From positions 1 to 64,000 of the forward strand of contig DATLUD010000011.1 of NCBI GenBank assembly GCA_035533275.1: a stretch of DNA of 64,000 nucleotides, written 5' to 3'. This stretch comes from SCRA01 sp035533275 (GTDB taxonomy: Bacteria > Vulcanimicrobiota > Vulcanimicrobiia > Vulcanimicrobiales > SCRA01). Below, piece by piece: positions 16,222 to 27,111 of the stretch. Numbering within the stretch: the first letter of the stretch is position 1; every line of letters begins with the position of its first letter. Position numbers and translations under genes: made by a program. The notes beneath the pieces are model-generated. The model had not been told where the DNA came from and searched no databases. It saw nothing but the letters and a program-made list of their open reading frames with translations.

Positions 16222-16227
16222 AGGGCC

Positions 16228-17787
16228 ATGCAACGCGACGTTCTCGTGATCGGCTCCGGCGCGGCCGGCCTGCTCCTGGCGCTCTCGTGCGCGGAGCAGG
16301 GCCTCACCGTGGCCCTGGCCACCAAAGGCTCCATCGAGGAGTCCAATACGGCGTGGGCGCAAGGCGGCGTGGCCGCGGCGCTCGACCTGGAGGAGGACTC
16401 GCCCGCGGCTCACCTCTCAGACACGCTCGCCGCGGGGGCCGGTCTCTGCGATGTCGAGGCCGCCGAAGTCGTCGCGGCGGAGGCTCCGCGGCGCGTCGAG
16501 GAGTTGCGGGCCATGGGCGTGGCCTTCGATGCGACGTTAGCTGGCGCGCTCGAGCTCACGCGCGAGGCCGCCCACAGTCACGCGCGCGTGGCGCACGCCG
16601 CCGACGCTACCGGGCGAGCCATTTCGCACACGCTCGCCGGGCGCGTCATGGCGCACCCCAACGTCACGTTGCTCGAGCGGGCCACGGCCATCGAGCTGAT
16701 CGTGGTCGCGGGCGCGTGCCGCGGCGCGTGGATCCTGGTCGGCGACGCGCCCACGCCCGTCTTGGCCTCGCGCGCCGTGGGTTTGGCCACCGGGGGCAGC
16801 GGGCGCCTCTTCGCGCGCACCACCAATCCGCCCGGCGCCACCGCCGACGGCTTGGCGCTGGCGCTGGCCGCCGGCGCGCGCTTGGCCGACGTGGAGTTCG
16901 TCCAGTTCCACCCGACGGCGCTGGCGCTGGCCGGGGCCCCGGCGCTGCTGGTCTCCGAGGCGGCGCGCGGCGAGGGCGGCATCATCGTCGATGGGCATGG
17001 CCGCCGGTTCTGTTACGAGAGCGATCCGCGCGGCGAGCTGGCTCCCCGCGACGTGGTGGCGCGCGCCATCTTCCGGCATCTCCTGCGCGGCGAGCAGGCG
17101 CTGCTCGACCTGCGTCCCATCGGGCCGCCGGAGCGCGTGCGCGCGCGGTTCCCGAACATCGCCGCGGCGTGCGCTGGCTTCGGCATCGACATCGGAGCCC
17201 AGCCGATTCCCGTCTCCCCGGCCGCCCACTATCACATGGGGGGCATCCGCACCGATCTCTGGGGACGTACCGGCGTCGAACGCCTCTTCGCCGTGGGCGA
17301 ATGCGCGTGCACGGGGCTTCACGGGGCCAACCGTCTGGCCAGCAACTCGCTGGCCGAGTGTCTGGTCTTCGCGGCCCGGGCCGCCGAGGCGATCGGCGAC
17401 ACGAAGACGGCTCCGCAGCAGGGCGAGGCCGGAGCCGCGCCGGCGGGCGCGATCGCGGCGCCTGCGGGGATCGACGGCATCGCCGCGCTGCTGTGGGAGC
17501 ATGTGGGACTGGAGCGCGAGCGCGCCGGCTTGACGCGGGCATGCGCGGCGATCGACGCGCTCGAGAGGGCGCCGCGCCGCATGGAGCGCGCCGCGCTCGA
17601 AGCGCGCAGCGCGCTGGCGGTGGCGCGCACGATCGCGCGAGCCGCGCTCCTGCGCGAGGAGAGCCGCGGAAGCCACTACCGCGTGGACTTCCCCGAGCGC
17701 GACGACGCGCACTGGCGCCGGCGCATCGTATGGAGCGCGTCCGGCCAGGTCTACGAGCCTTTGACCGCGGAGCGCACCGCGCCGTGA
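16228..17787 (+). CDS. nadB: L-aspartate oxidase
   Basis: FAD-dependent enzyme of 519 residues that oxidises L-aspartate to iminoaspartate, the first step of de novo NAD synthesis, using oxygen or fumarate. The N-terminal Rossmann motif is VIGSGAAGLLLAL, followed by the signature ESNTAWAQGGVAAAL and a SHARVAHAAD segment. Substrate-site pieces include EFVQFHPTAL and the C-terminal HYHMGGIRTDLWGRT and GLHGANRLASNSL. ATG 16228 is preceded by GGGGAGGG inside a hairpin. It overlaps nadC by one base (TGATG). nadA, which normally completes the trio, is not in the window. Confidence 0.96.
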   Translation: MQRDVLVIGSGAAGLLLALSCAEQGLTVALATKGSIEESNTAWAQGGVAAALDLEEDSPAAHLSDTLAAGAGLCDVEAAEVVAAEAPRRVEELRAMGVAFDATLAGALELTREAAHSHARVAHAADATGRAISHTLAGRVMAHPNVTLLERATAIELIVVAGACRGAWILVGDAPTPVLASRAVGLATGGSGRLFARTTNPPGATADGLALALAAGARLADVEFVQFHPTALALAGAPALLVSEAARGEGGIIVDGHGRRFCYESDPRGELAPRDVVARAIFRHLLRGEQALLDLRPIGPPERVRARFPNIAAACAGFGIDIGAQPIPVSPAAHYHMGGIRTDLWGRTGVERLFAVGECACTGLHGANRLASNSLAECLVFAARAAEAIGDTKTAPQQGEAGAAPAGAIAAPAGIDGIAALLWEHVGLERERAGLTRACAAIDALERAPRRMERAALEARSALAVARTIARAALLREESRGSHYRVDFPERDDAHWRRRIVWSASGQVYEPLTAERTAP

Positions 17788-18707
17788 TGCGCCATCCGTA
17801 TGAGGAGCACGCCACGTTCGCTCCGCTCGACGCCGAAGGTGCCGCGGCGTTCGACCCCGTCCTGCTCGCGGCCCTCGACGAGGACGTCGGCGGAGGCGAC
17901 GTGACCACGCTGGCGCTGATCCCCGCCGACGCGGAGGCGCACGGCGCGATCGCCTCGCGCCGTGCGGGCGTGGCCGCGGGGATCCCCCTTGCCGCGCGGG
18001 TCTTCGCGCTGGTCGATCCGCGCGTTCAGGTGCGGATGGCCGCCGCCGATGGCGACCGCTTGTTGCCGGGCGACGTGCTGCTGCGCGTGGACGGTCCGGC
18101 GCGCGGGATTCTCACCGCGGAGCGGGTGGCGCTCAACGTGCTGGGCCGGCTCTGCGGGATCGCGACGCTCACCCGGCGCTACGTCGACGCAGTCGGCGGA
18201 GCGGGAACGCGCATCGTCGACACGCGCAAGACCACGCCCGGGCTGCGGGCGCTGGAGCGCTACGCCGTGCGCGCGGGCGGGGGCTGCAATCATCGCACCG
18301 GGCTCTACGACGCGATCCTCATCAAGGACAATCACCTGGCCGTGGTCGGCTCGGTTCGCGCGGCGCTGGAGCGGGCGATGGCAGACGCGCCGCAGGGGAT
18401 GCCCATCGAGGTGGAGTGCGATTCGCTCGACCAGGTGCGCGAGGCGCTGAACGCCGGAGCGCGGGCGATCTTGCTGGACAACATGGCGCTCGACGCCATG
18501 CGCGAGGCCGTTGCCATGGCGCGAGGGCGCGCCGTGCTGGAAGCCTCGGGGGGCATCCTGCTGGAGCGCATCCCGGAGATCGCGGCCACCGGGGTCGACC
18601 TCATCTCGGTGGGAGCGCTGACGCACAGCGTTCCGGCCTTGGACGTGGGGCTCGACTTCTCGCCGCAGGATCAGGGAGCGCGCCGCACGCAGCGGAACTT
18701 GGCGTAG
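17787..18707 (+). CDS. nadC: nicotinate-nucleotide pyrophosphorylase (carboxylating)
   Basis: Quinolinate phosphoribosyltransferase of 306 residues; it joins quinolinate and PRPP to give nicotinate mononucleotide. Typical segments are LDEDVGGGDVTTLALIP, ERVALNVLGRLCGIAT, DTRKTTPGLRALERYAVRAG, GGCNHRTGLYDAILIKDNHL and IEVECDSLDQVREAL. The ATG overlaps the nadB stop (TGATG), which implies translational coupling. The 3' end overlaps egtB, which runs the other way, by 37 bases, a sign of compaction. The N-terminal extension of about 20 residues before the conserved core is slightly longer than usual. Confidence 0.96.
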   Translation: MRHPYEEHATFAPLDAEGAAAFDPVLLAALDEDVGGGDVTTLALIPADAEAHGAIASRRAGVAAGIPLAARVFALVDPRVQVRMAAADGDRLLPGDVLLRVDGPARGILTAERVALNVLGRLCGIATLTRRYVDAVGGAGTRIVDTRKTTPGLRALERYAVRAGGGCNHRTGLYDAILIKDNHLAVVGSVRAALERAMADAPQGMPIEVECDSLDQVREALNAGARAILLDNMALDAMREAVAMARGRAVLEASGGILLERIPEIAATGVDLISVGALTHSVPALDVGLDFSPQDQGARRTQRNLA

Positions 18708-19930
18708 ACGTACGGATAGTCGCCGCGGTACCAGTTACGGAAGCTGCGGCGGATGAGCTGGCGCGCCGTGACCGGCGAGGCGCCCTTGACCACGAAGTGC
18801 TCACCGTCGAAGAAATCGGCGGAGTACTGCGGATAGGTGGCCATCGGCGTGAAGCCGGGCAGCGGACCGAAGGCGGTCGCCGTCCACTCCCATCCGTTGC
18901 CCACCAGGTCGTGCACGCCCCATGCGCTGGCGCCGGCGGGATGGGACCCCGCGGGCGTCGGATCCCAGCGCTCGAAGTCGAAGGTGCCGCGCGTGTGGTC
19001 GAGCGGAGCGTCCCCCCACGGCTGCGGACGCTCATCACCATCGGGCGTGCCGTAGGCCGCGCGGTGGAACTCGGCCTCCGTGGGGAGGCGCCCGCCTGTC
19101 CAGGCGGCATACGCGCGCGCTTGAGCGTGCGTCACGTAGACGGGCCACGAGCGGGGCACGGGGATCTCCTCGAAGAGCGTGCGCAGCATCCACCCGTCCG
19201 CGCCGCGCACCCAGAACGGCGCGGGCTTAGCGCCCTGCTCGACGAACTCCAGGTAATCGCCGTTGGTGACGCTGTGTGCATCGATCGCGAAGGCGGGCAC
19301 CTTCTCCCGGCATGCGTCGAACTCGTTGTCCCACCCGAAGGCCACGCTCTCGCGGTCGGCGCCCAGCGTGGCGCGTCCGGTCGGGATCTCCACATTCTTC
19401 CGCGGCGGATGACGCCGCTCCAGGCGCGGTTCGTAGCCCGGCGGCTTGCGCAGTTGTTCCACGGGCAGGCGGTGCAGGATGTAGAGCAGCGTCTCGTGGT
19501 GCATCTGCTCATGCTCGAGCAGCGTGTAGGCGGCCTGCGCGACGCGCTCGAGTGGGGCCGCGGAGAGCGCCTCCACGATGGCGGCATCCCAGCGCGCACC
19601 CAGCTCCTGCACGCGCGCGCGCTCCGGCCACGCTTGAGGTTGAGCCCGCTCGGCTTCCTCGACGCTGGCGGGGTCGATCCCGCGCTGGAAGAGGGCCTCG
19701 AACGTGGTGTCGAGCGGCTCGCCGCCCAGAGCGCGGCGCACGAGCGTGATGTAGCTGAACGCCGGCAGGTGGCCTTCGTAGAAGACGATCGGATGGCGCA
19801 GCGGGATGGGCTGGGCGAGATACGCCTCGGGCGCGACGAGATCGAAGAGCTGCCGGCTGCGGCGGCGGTTCGCCGCATACCAATCGAGCAATGCCTGACG
19901 GTCGTGGGTCGGCAGCATGCTGATGCTCAC
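18671..19930 (-). CDS. egtB: EgtB-like sulfoxide synthase (ergothioneine biosynthesis)
   Basis: Non-heme iron sulfoxide synthase of 419 residues with a DinB-like N-terminal domain and a C-terminal formylglycine-enzyme (FGE-sulfatase) domain (about 180-415). Iron ligands are visible: His54 (YEGHLPAF) and the HX3HXE motif His140-EQM-His144-H-Glu146. EgtB couples trimethylhistidine with a cysteine or gamma-glutamylcysteine donor in ergothioneine synthesis. FGE landmarks are VTNGDYLEFVE, GGRLPTEAEFHRAAYG, GNGWEWTA and IRRSFRNWY. GAGGAGGT and a TATACT -10 lie upstream. The methyltransferase EgtD and other egt genes are not nearby, so a selenoneine-type (SenA) or other thiol-histidine role is possible. 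Confidence 0.88.
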   Translation of the reverse strand: MSISMLPTHDRQALLDWYAANRRRSRQLFDLVAPEAYLAQPIPLRHPIVFYEGHLPAFSYITLVRRALGGEPLDTTFEALFQRGIDPASVEEAERAQPQAWPERARVQELGARWDAAIVEALSAAPLERVAQAAYTLLEHEQMHHETLLYILHRLPVEQLRKPPGYEPRLERRHPPRKNVEIPTGRATLGADRESVAFGWDNEFDACREKVPAFAIDAHSVTNGDYLEFVEQGAKPAPFWVRGADGWMLRTLFEEIPVPRSWPVYVTHAQARAYAAWTGGRLPTEAEFHRAAYGTPDGDERPQPWGDAPLDHTRGTFDFERWDPTPAGSHPAGASAWGVHDLVGNGWEWTATAFGPLPGFTPMATYPQYSADFFDGEHFVVKGASPVTARQLIRRSFRNWYRGDYPYVYAKFRCVRRAP

Positions 19931-19968
19931 GATGTGGACCTCCTCGGCTCGCCTTCGCCGTAGGGAGG

Positions 19969-19974
19969 AGTATA
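19969..19974 (-). promoter_or_regulatory. -10 box of the egtB promoter
   Basis: TATACT on the minus strand lies about 39 bases upstream of the egtB ATG, with GAGGAGGT between them as the ribosome-binding site. No convincing -35 is seen. The sequence matches the lepA -10 exactly. Confidence 0.4.
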
Positions 19975-20008
19975 CCCATCGCGGCGGCTATGCGCTCGAC
20001 GAGCGCCG

Positions 20009-20464
20009 CTACGTCGAGAAGGAGCCGACGGGAATCGGCGTGCAGCTCGAACCTTGCCCGAGGTAGACGTTATACGATGTCGCGGGCGAGAGCGCTGGGA
20101 TGGTGGCGGCGTAGTAGAAGTCGGACGGGTAGGGATGCGGCCCGCTCGGATACGAAAAGGGGCTCAACCCGCTGCTGATCACCGGTGAGCCGAAGCTGCT
20201 GACCAGGGTCAGGCTCCACGAGCCGGGATTGGTATTGAGGGCGCCGTTGCTGCCGTAGGCGACGATGACGACCTGGCCGATCGTGGTCGAGACGCCTGTC
20301 TGGTTGGGCAGTGGACTGGCCAGCTGAACCTGCGTGCCGGGGTCGCACGATGCGGTGACCAGCGAGGTGCTGCCGCCGCCGCTGCTGCCGCAGGCCGCGA
20401 GACCCAGCACGCACGCCGCGGTGACGACGGCCGCGCGAAGCAGATGCAGCGAATGTCTGGTCAT
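20009..20464 (-). CDS. small secreted lipoprotein
   Basis: Lipoprotein of 151 residues: a signal peptide with hydrophobic core AAVVTAACVLGL and lipobox LAAC (Cys25) followed by GSSGGGS. The mature domain is a Ser/Pro/Tyr-rich beta-rich module with a fibronectin/Ig-like look (VVIVAYGSNG, SWSLTLVSSFGSP, DFYYAATIPALSPATSYNVYLG) and three cysteines. The SPATSYNVYL end is typical of FN3-like extracellular domains. The Shine-Dalgarno is AGGAGG. Function is unknown. It is transcribed away from aconitase. Confidence 0.7.
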   Translation of the reverse strand: MTRHSLHLLRAAVVTAACVLGLAACGSSGGGSTSLVTASCDPGTQVQLASPLPNQTGVSTTIGQVVIVAYGSNGALNTNPGSWSLTLVSSFGSPVISSGLSPFSYPSGPHPYPSDFYYAATIPALSPATSYNVYLGQGSSCTPIPVGSFST

Positions 20465-20794
20465 GGTGCCTCCTCGACCTGCCGTGCGAGCGATTTCTGG
20501 AGCGGGTCACCATGGAGAACGCGCGCTCGGCAGGAATGATTCCATGGGGATCACCGTGGACGCCGCCGAATAGGCAACCCACTCGAGCGGGATGGGATCG
20601 CTAGAGCAGGCCGCTGTGGGAAGCATCGCACGGCGGTCTGAGATTTTCCGGTGAAGCGAGCGGGCGTCGAGATCCCGATGCGCGATGCGAAAGCCGATAG
20701 CGATGCGAGCGTTTCTCGAATTCGCTGGGGCCGATAGGGCCGGGAGGCGGGGCGTCCGCGGCGAAGGCTGGCCCCCGACGAAGGAGAGGAGCCC
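20465..20794. other. 330-bp intergenic region upstream of aconitase
   Basis: No gene, repeat or clear promoter hexamers were found. It holds the ribosome-binding site of the lipoprotein on one side and a strong AAGGAGAGG 5 bases before the aconitase ATG on the other. It must contain the two divergent promoters. Confidence 0.5.
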
Positions 20795-23527
<2,733 letters not shown>

Positions 23528-23543
23528 GGGCGGGAGGAACGCG

Positions 23544-23855
23544 ATGGAGACCGTATCGCGCCGAGCGGCTCAGGAGAAGTTCGATGCCGTGCTCGCGGCC
23601 ATGCGCGCGGCGGGCCGGAGCGTCCGCAAGGATGCCCACGGAGAGGATCTGATCGAAGGAACGCAGGGTCGGGCCGTCTGGCTCGAGCTCGTGCAGAACG
23701 ACGACGGTGATTGGCTGGTCGGCGCATCGTTCGACACGGTCACCGAGGCGGAGCAGAGCTATCGCGAAGAGGAGGACGAGTGGCCCGACCGCGTCTTCCC
23801 CGAGCCGGCCACCGCCGCGGAGATCGCCCGCGTTCTCGACGACTATCTGGGCTGA
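23544..23855 (+). CDS. small acidic hypothetical protein
   Basis: Soluble protein of 103 residues, strongly acidic in the C-terminal half (SYREEEDEWPDRVFPEP). It has an amphipathic N-terminal helix (SRRAAQEKFDAVLAAMRAAG) and a predicted beta hairpin (VWLELVQNDDGDWLVGASFD). No known family is recognised. It lies 16 bases after aconitase and is probably in the same mRNA; GGGAGG precedes its ATG. Its last 13 bases overlap the end of the MFS gene on the other strand. A role linked to aconitase is possible but unsupported. Confidence 0.65.
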   Translation: METVSRRAAQEKFDAVLAAMRAAGRSVRKDAHGEDLIEGTQGRAVWLELVQNDDGDWLVGASFDTVTEAEQSYREEEDEWPDRVFPEPATAAEIARVLDDYLG

Positions 23856-25054
23856 CGGGCGGCGCGCAGCGCGAACGGGCCCATGGCGGCGACCACGCCC
23901 ATCGCGGCGAAGGCGTAGCCCCACGCCGCGTCCGAGGCCCCTCCGGCGTGGTCGAGCACGATGCCGAAGATGAGCGGCCCCAGAAAGGCGCCGCAGAAGC
24001 CGATGCACGAGTAGACCGCCATGGTCATGCCGCGGCGTCGCGGATCGCTGACGTCGATGAGGCCGGCGGTGAGCGATCCCGAGTCGGAGGTCACGAGTCC
24101 CCCGTAGATCACGATGAGGGCGGCCACGAACCACAGCGGCATCCGCGCGGCGAAGCCGATCACGCACGCGACGGAAGCGGAGATCAGCATCGCCAGCGTC
24201 AGCATGCGCACGCGTCCGATGCGCAACGCGATCTCGTTGCCGCCGATGCTCGCGGGAATGCCGATGGCCGTCATCGCCGCGGCCAGCAGCGAGGGCGCGG
24301 CGACGTGCCCGCCGCCTGGATGCAGCGCCACGGCAAAGGCGAAGAACGCGACCACCCACGAACGCAGGGCGAAGAGCTCGAAGGTGTGCGTGGCATAGGC
24401 GAGCGCATACGCCAACACGGAGCGGTCGCGCAGCACGGGCCCCACGTCCAGCAGCAAAGGCACCGCCAGCGAATGTGACCGCGCGGCGGGATCCTCGGGC
24501 TCGAGCGCGACGCTCGCGACGGCGTAGCCCAGCAGCGAGCCGAGCGCGGCAAACGCGAAGGCCCACTGCCATCCCAGCCACGCCCCAATCGTTCCCGAGG
24601 TGACGAACGAGAGGCTGATCCCCACGCCGAAACAGGCCGTGTAGATGGCGACCGCGCGCGATTGGGTGGGGCCCGAGATCCGGTCCGCCAGCGCCTTGAG
24701 TCCGGGCATGTACGTCCCGGCCAAGGCAACGCCCGCGAGCGCGCGCAGCGGCAACGCCGACCAGAACCCGTGCGCGAAGAGCGTGAAGGCCAGCGCGCTG
24801 GCGCCGCCGATGGCCATGGAGAGCAGGTAGATCCGCCGCCGGTCCACGCGATCGGTCAGGCCCACCAGCACCGGCACCGCCGCGAGGTAGCCCGCGAAGT
24901 AGATGCCGGAGAGCCAACCCGCTTGCGTGCCCGTGAGGGACCAGCTCGCCCGGAAGCCGGGGAGCAACGTGGCGAAGGTCGAGGCGCCGGACATGCCCAG
25001 CACCTCGGCGAGGCAGAGTGCCGCCAGCAGACGGCGGCTCGCTGGGTCGTGCAT
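23843..25054 (-). CDS. MFS transporter
   Basis: Major facilitator superfamily permease of 403 residues with about twelve membrane helices. The loop 2-3 signature is LVGLTDRVDRRRIYLLSM, close to the classical GxLxDRxGRR motif, and the N-terminus LAEVLGMSGASTFATLLPGF is typical of bacterial multidrug or sugar-type MFS. The C-terminal half has GGNEIALRIGRVRMLT as a second cytoplasmic loop. The substrate is not inferable. The start at ATG 25054 gives a normal length. It is convergent with the small acidic gene; FabF lies upstream on the same strand with a 111-base gap, so co-transcription is uncertain. Confidence 0.88.
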   Translation of the reverse strand: MHDPASRRLLAALCLAEVLGMSGASTFATLLPGFRASWSLTGTQAGWLSGIYFAGYLAAVPVLVGLTDRVDRRRIYLLSMAIGGASALAFTLFAHGFWSALPLRALAGVALAGTYMPGLKALADRISGPTQSRAVAIYTACFGVGISLSFVTSGTIGAWLGWQWAFAFAALGSLLGYAVASVALEPEDPAARSHSLAVPLLLDVGPVLRDRSVLAYALAYATHTFELFALRSWVVAFFAFAVALHPGGGHVAAPSLLAAAMTAIGIPASIGGNEIALRIGRVRMLTLAMLISASVACVIGFAARMPLWFVAALIVIYGGLVTSDSGSLTAGLIDVSDPRRRGMTMAVYSCIGFCGAFLGPLIFGIVLDHAGGASDAAWGYAFAAMGVVAAMGPFALRAARQPR

Positions 25055-25165
25055 CGCGCGCGGCGGTTCTTCTCGGTGGCCGGGCGCCTCCCTGGCGTCG
25101 GGCGGGGCGAGGTGGCCTCCCAGGCGAGCAAGATGCCTTCATCCGTCGGCGGCGCGAAGCGCGGC

Positions 25166-26389
25166 TCAGCGCGAGATCACGAGCGACGAGTTCTGGCCGC
25201 CGAATCCGAACGCGTTGACGTGAAACGAGGAAAAAGCAAACGCGCGCGGGCGCTCGGTGACGACGTCGAACGCGACGGCGGGATCGAGTCGCCGGGTCCC
25301 CAGCGTCTGCGTGACGAGCGCTTGCTCCATGCCGAGGATGCCGGCGATCGCCGACATGGCGCCGGAGGCCGCCATGCCGTGGCCCAGGTGACCTTTCAGC
25401 GAGGTGACCACCGGCGGCGACGCGGCGTGCGCGAAGACGCGGTTGATCGCGCGCAGCTCGGCGGCGTCGCCAACGATCGTGCTGGTGCCGTGCGCATACA
25501 CGACGCGCACGGGATCGCTTGCCGGAAGCGCGGCTTCGGCGAGCGCCTGGCTCATTGCCGATGCCTCCCACCGTCCGCTGGGCTCCGGGGAGGTGATGTG
25601 ATAGCCGTCGGCGACCTGTCCGTAGCCGCGGATGCGGGCCAGGACGCGGGCGTTGCGCGCGCGCGAGCGCTCCGCGCGCTCCAGCACGAGCATTGCCGAT
25701 CCGTCGCCCATCACGAAGCCGTCGCGCTCGGCGTCGAAGGGACGCGACGCCGTCGCGGGGCAGGGATTCTTCGAGAGTGCGCCCGCGCGCACGAGGCTTT
25801 CGTAGACCACGTGGCAGAGCAGGGTCTCCGTGCCGCCCGCGATCGCGACGTCGATCTCGCCGCGCTCGATCATGCGGGCAGCCGTGCCGACGGCGTCGAG
25901 CGACGAGGCGCAGGCCGTGCTGATGCCCAGCTGCGGGCCGTGGAGTCCCCAGTGGAGCGCGATGCTCGCGGCGGGCATGTTGGGAATCACGAGCGCCATC
26001 AGCTTGGGCGGCACGCTGCGGTTGCCCTCGGCCAGAAACTGCGTCTGCGTCTGCGCGACGAGCGGAAAGCCGCCCATGGTGTTGCCGACGAGCACCCCCG
26101 TGCGCAGCGGGTCCAGGCTCTCGAGGCCGCTCTGTGCGACGGCTTCGTGCGCCGCGACCAGCGCATACTGCGTGAAGCGGTCGGCGTTGCGCAAAGCCGT
26201 CCGCGGGAGGGTGGTTGACTCCAGGAAGTCGTCGCCGACGGCGGCCCAGAGGCGGTTGCCCGTGAGCGCGTCGCCGCCGGGAATCGGCTTGACGGCGCTC
26301 TCTCCGGCGATCAGGCGCGCCCAGAAGTTGGGCACGCCGCACCCGATGGGGGAGACGATGCCCATGCCCGTGACGACGACGTTCTCCAT
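25166..26389 (-). CDS. fabF: beta-ketoacyl-ACP synthase (FabF-like)
   Basis: Thiolase-fold condensing enzyme of 407 residues that extends acyl chains on ACP. Active-site residues are visible: Cys160 in ISTACASSLDAVG, a His in YAHGTSTIVGDAAE and a second His in TSLKGHLGHGMAASGA. The N-terminus VVVTGMGIVSPIG and the C-terminal HVNAFGFGGQN are diagnostic of KAS II and related synthases. No other fab gene is adjacent, so it may be a second KAS used in a specialised lipid or polyketide-like pathway rather than the housekeeping copy. The acyl carrier protein at 45.5 kb is far away but is a conceivable partner. Confidence 0.93.
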   Translation of the reverse strand: MENVVVTGMGIVSPIGCGVPNFWARLIAGESAVKPIPGGDALTGNRLWAAVGDDFLESTTLPRTALRNADRFTQYALVAAHEAVAQSGLESLDPLRTGVLVGNTMGGFPLVAQTQTQFLAEGNRSVPPKLMALVIPNMPAASIALHWGLHGPQLGISTACASSLDAVGTAARMIERGEIDVAIAGGTETLLCHVVYESLVRAGALSKNPCPATASRPFDAERDGFVMGDGSAMLVLERAERSRARNARVLARIRGYGQVADGYHITSPEPSGRWEASAMSQALAEAALPASDPVRVVYAHGTSTIVGDAAELRAINRVFAHAASPPVVTSLKGHLGHGMAASGAMSAIAGILGMEQALVTQTLGTRRLDPAVAFDVVTERPRAFAFSSFHVNAFGFGGQNSSLVISR

Positions 26390-26552
26390 GCAGAGCCTTT
26401 CTCAAGCGTGCTCGCGCTTGCTTCGCTTATGCCCACTTCGCCGGAAACCGCGCGAGGGATAAGGGGTCCCACAGGTGGCAGCTCATCACAAGGAACCGAC
26501 GCTCATCTCCGACACCCGCTAGACGCCGAGCCGTCCGGGAAAGAAGAAGAGC

Positions 26553-26960
26553 ATGTACGCATTGATCCTCGCAGCAGCGGTGGCGGCCGTCGGCGGCGGC
26601 CAGATCGAACAGCCCGGCGGCTGCAATGCCTACCCCAGCATCGCCGTCGAGCAGTTCACCGTCACCACGCAAGGGGGCGAGCGGCTCGACCCCGAGCACG
26701 CCGTCCTCACGGTCGTGGTTCCCCTGCTCACCCCCGACTTCACCGCTTCAATCCTTGGCGGCGGTCTCCGCTGGGAGAGCAAGGCGGTCAAGCCGGCCGG
26801 GGGCGTGAGCCAAGGGCTGGCCGCCGACGAGGAGCGGCGCGCCGTCGCCCTGCCGCCGCTGCGGGCCGGGACGCGGTACGACGTGGCGCTCACCTATACC
26901 AACCCGCCGTTCGGCTGTCAGCCGCACCAGCAGTACATCGGGAGCTTCACGACACCCTGA
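26553..26960 (+). CDS. exported hypothetical protein
   Basis: Protein of 135 residues with a short hydrophobic N-terminus (MYALILAAAVAAVGGG) that could be a signal peptide or membrane anchor. The rest is beta-rich (VEQFTVTTQGGERL, LTVVVPLLTPDF, YDVALTYTNPPFG) with two cysteines that could form a disulphide. GAAGAAGAG precedes the ATG. No family is recognised. It is divergent from fabF and lies 151 bases upstream of aceA. Confidence 0.6.
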   Translation: MYALILAAAVAAVGGGQIEQPGGCNAYPSIAVEQFTVTTQGGERLDPEHAVLTVVVPLLTPDFTASILGGGLRWESKAVKPAGGVSQGLAADEERRAVALPPLRAGTRYDVALTYTNPPFGCQPHQQYIGSFTTP

Positions 26961-26978
26961 ACGCGGTGAGGAAACTCA

Positions 26979-27088
26979 TTTCCGTAAAAAATAAGGAAGT
27001 TCGGAAAATACCTCTTCCTGGGGATGCGCGTCCTGCCGGCACTCGTTAGAATCGTCCCATCAGCCGTGCCGGAGGGTACCTTCGGCAC
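26979..27088 (+). promoter_or_regulatory. AT-rich dyad and 5' leader palindrome of aceA
   Basis: An unusually A-rich patch holds TTTCCG (26979-26984) inverted against CGGAAA (27002-27007), with a second overlapping dyad GGAAG (26995-26999) and CTTCC (27014-27018). Downstream is a weak -10-like TAGAAT (27047-27052). A 23-base imperfect palindrome (27066-27088; GTGCCG/CGGCAC arms) ends 8 bases before the Shine-Dalgarno. These are candidates for operator and leader control of the glyoxylate shunt. Confidence 0.4.
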
Positions 27089-27111
27089 CCCACTTTGAGG
27101 AGGAGATGACG

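Noticed and set aside
16157..16227. Known NAD-I riboswitch upstream of nadB
   Set aside because: Two hairpins are present but the conserved unpaired bases of that class, as I know them, are not seen, so only an unnamed structured leader is claimed.
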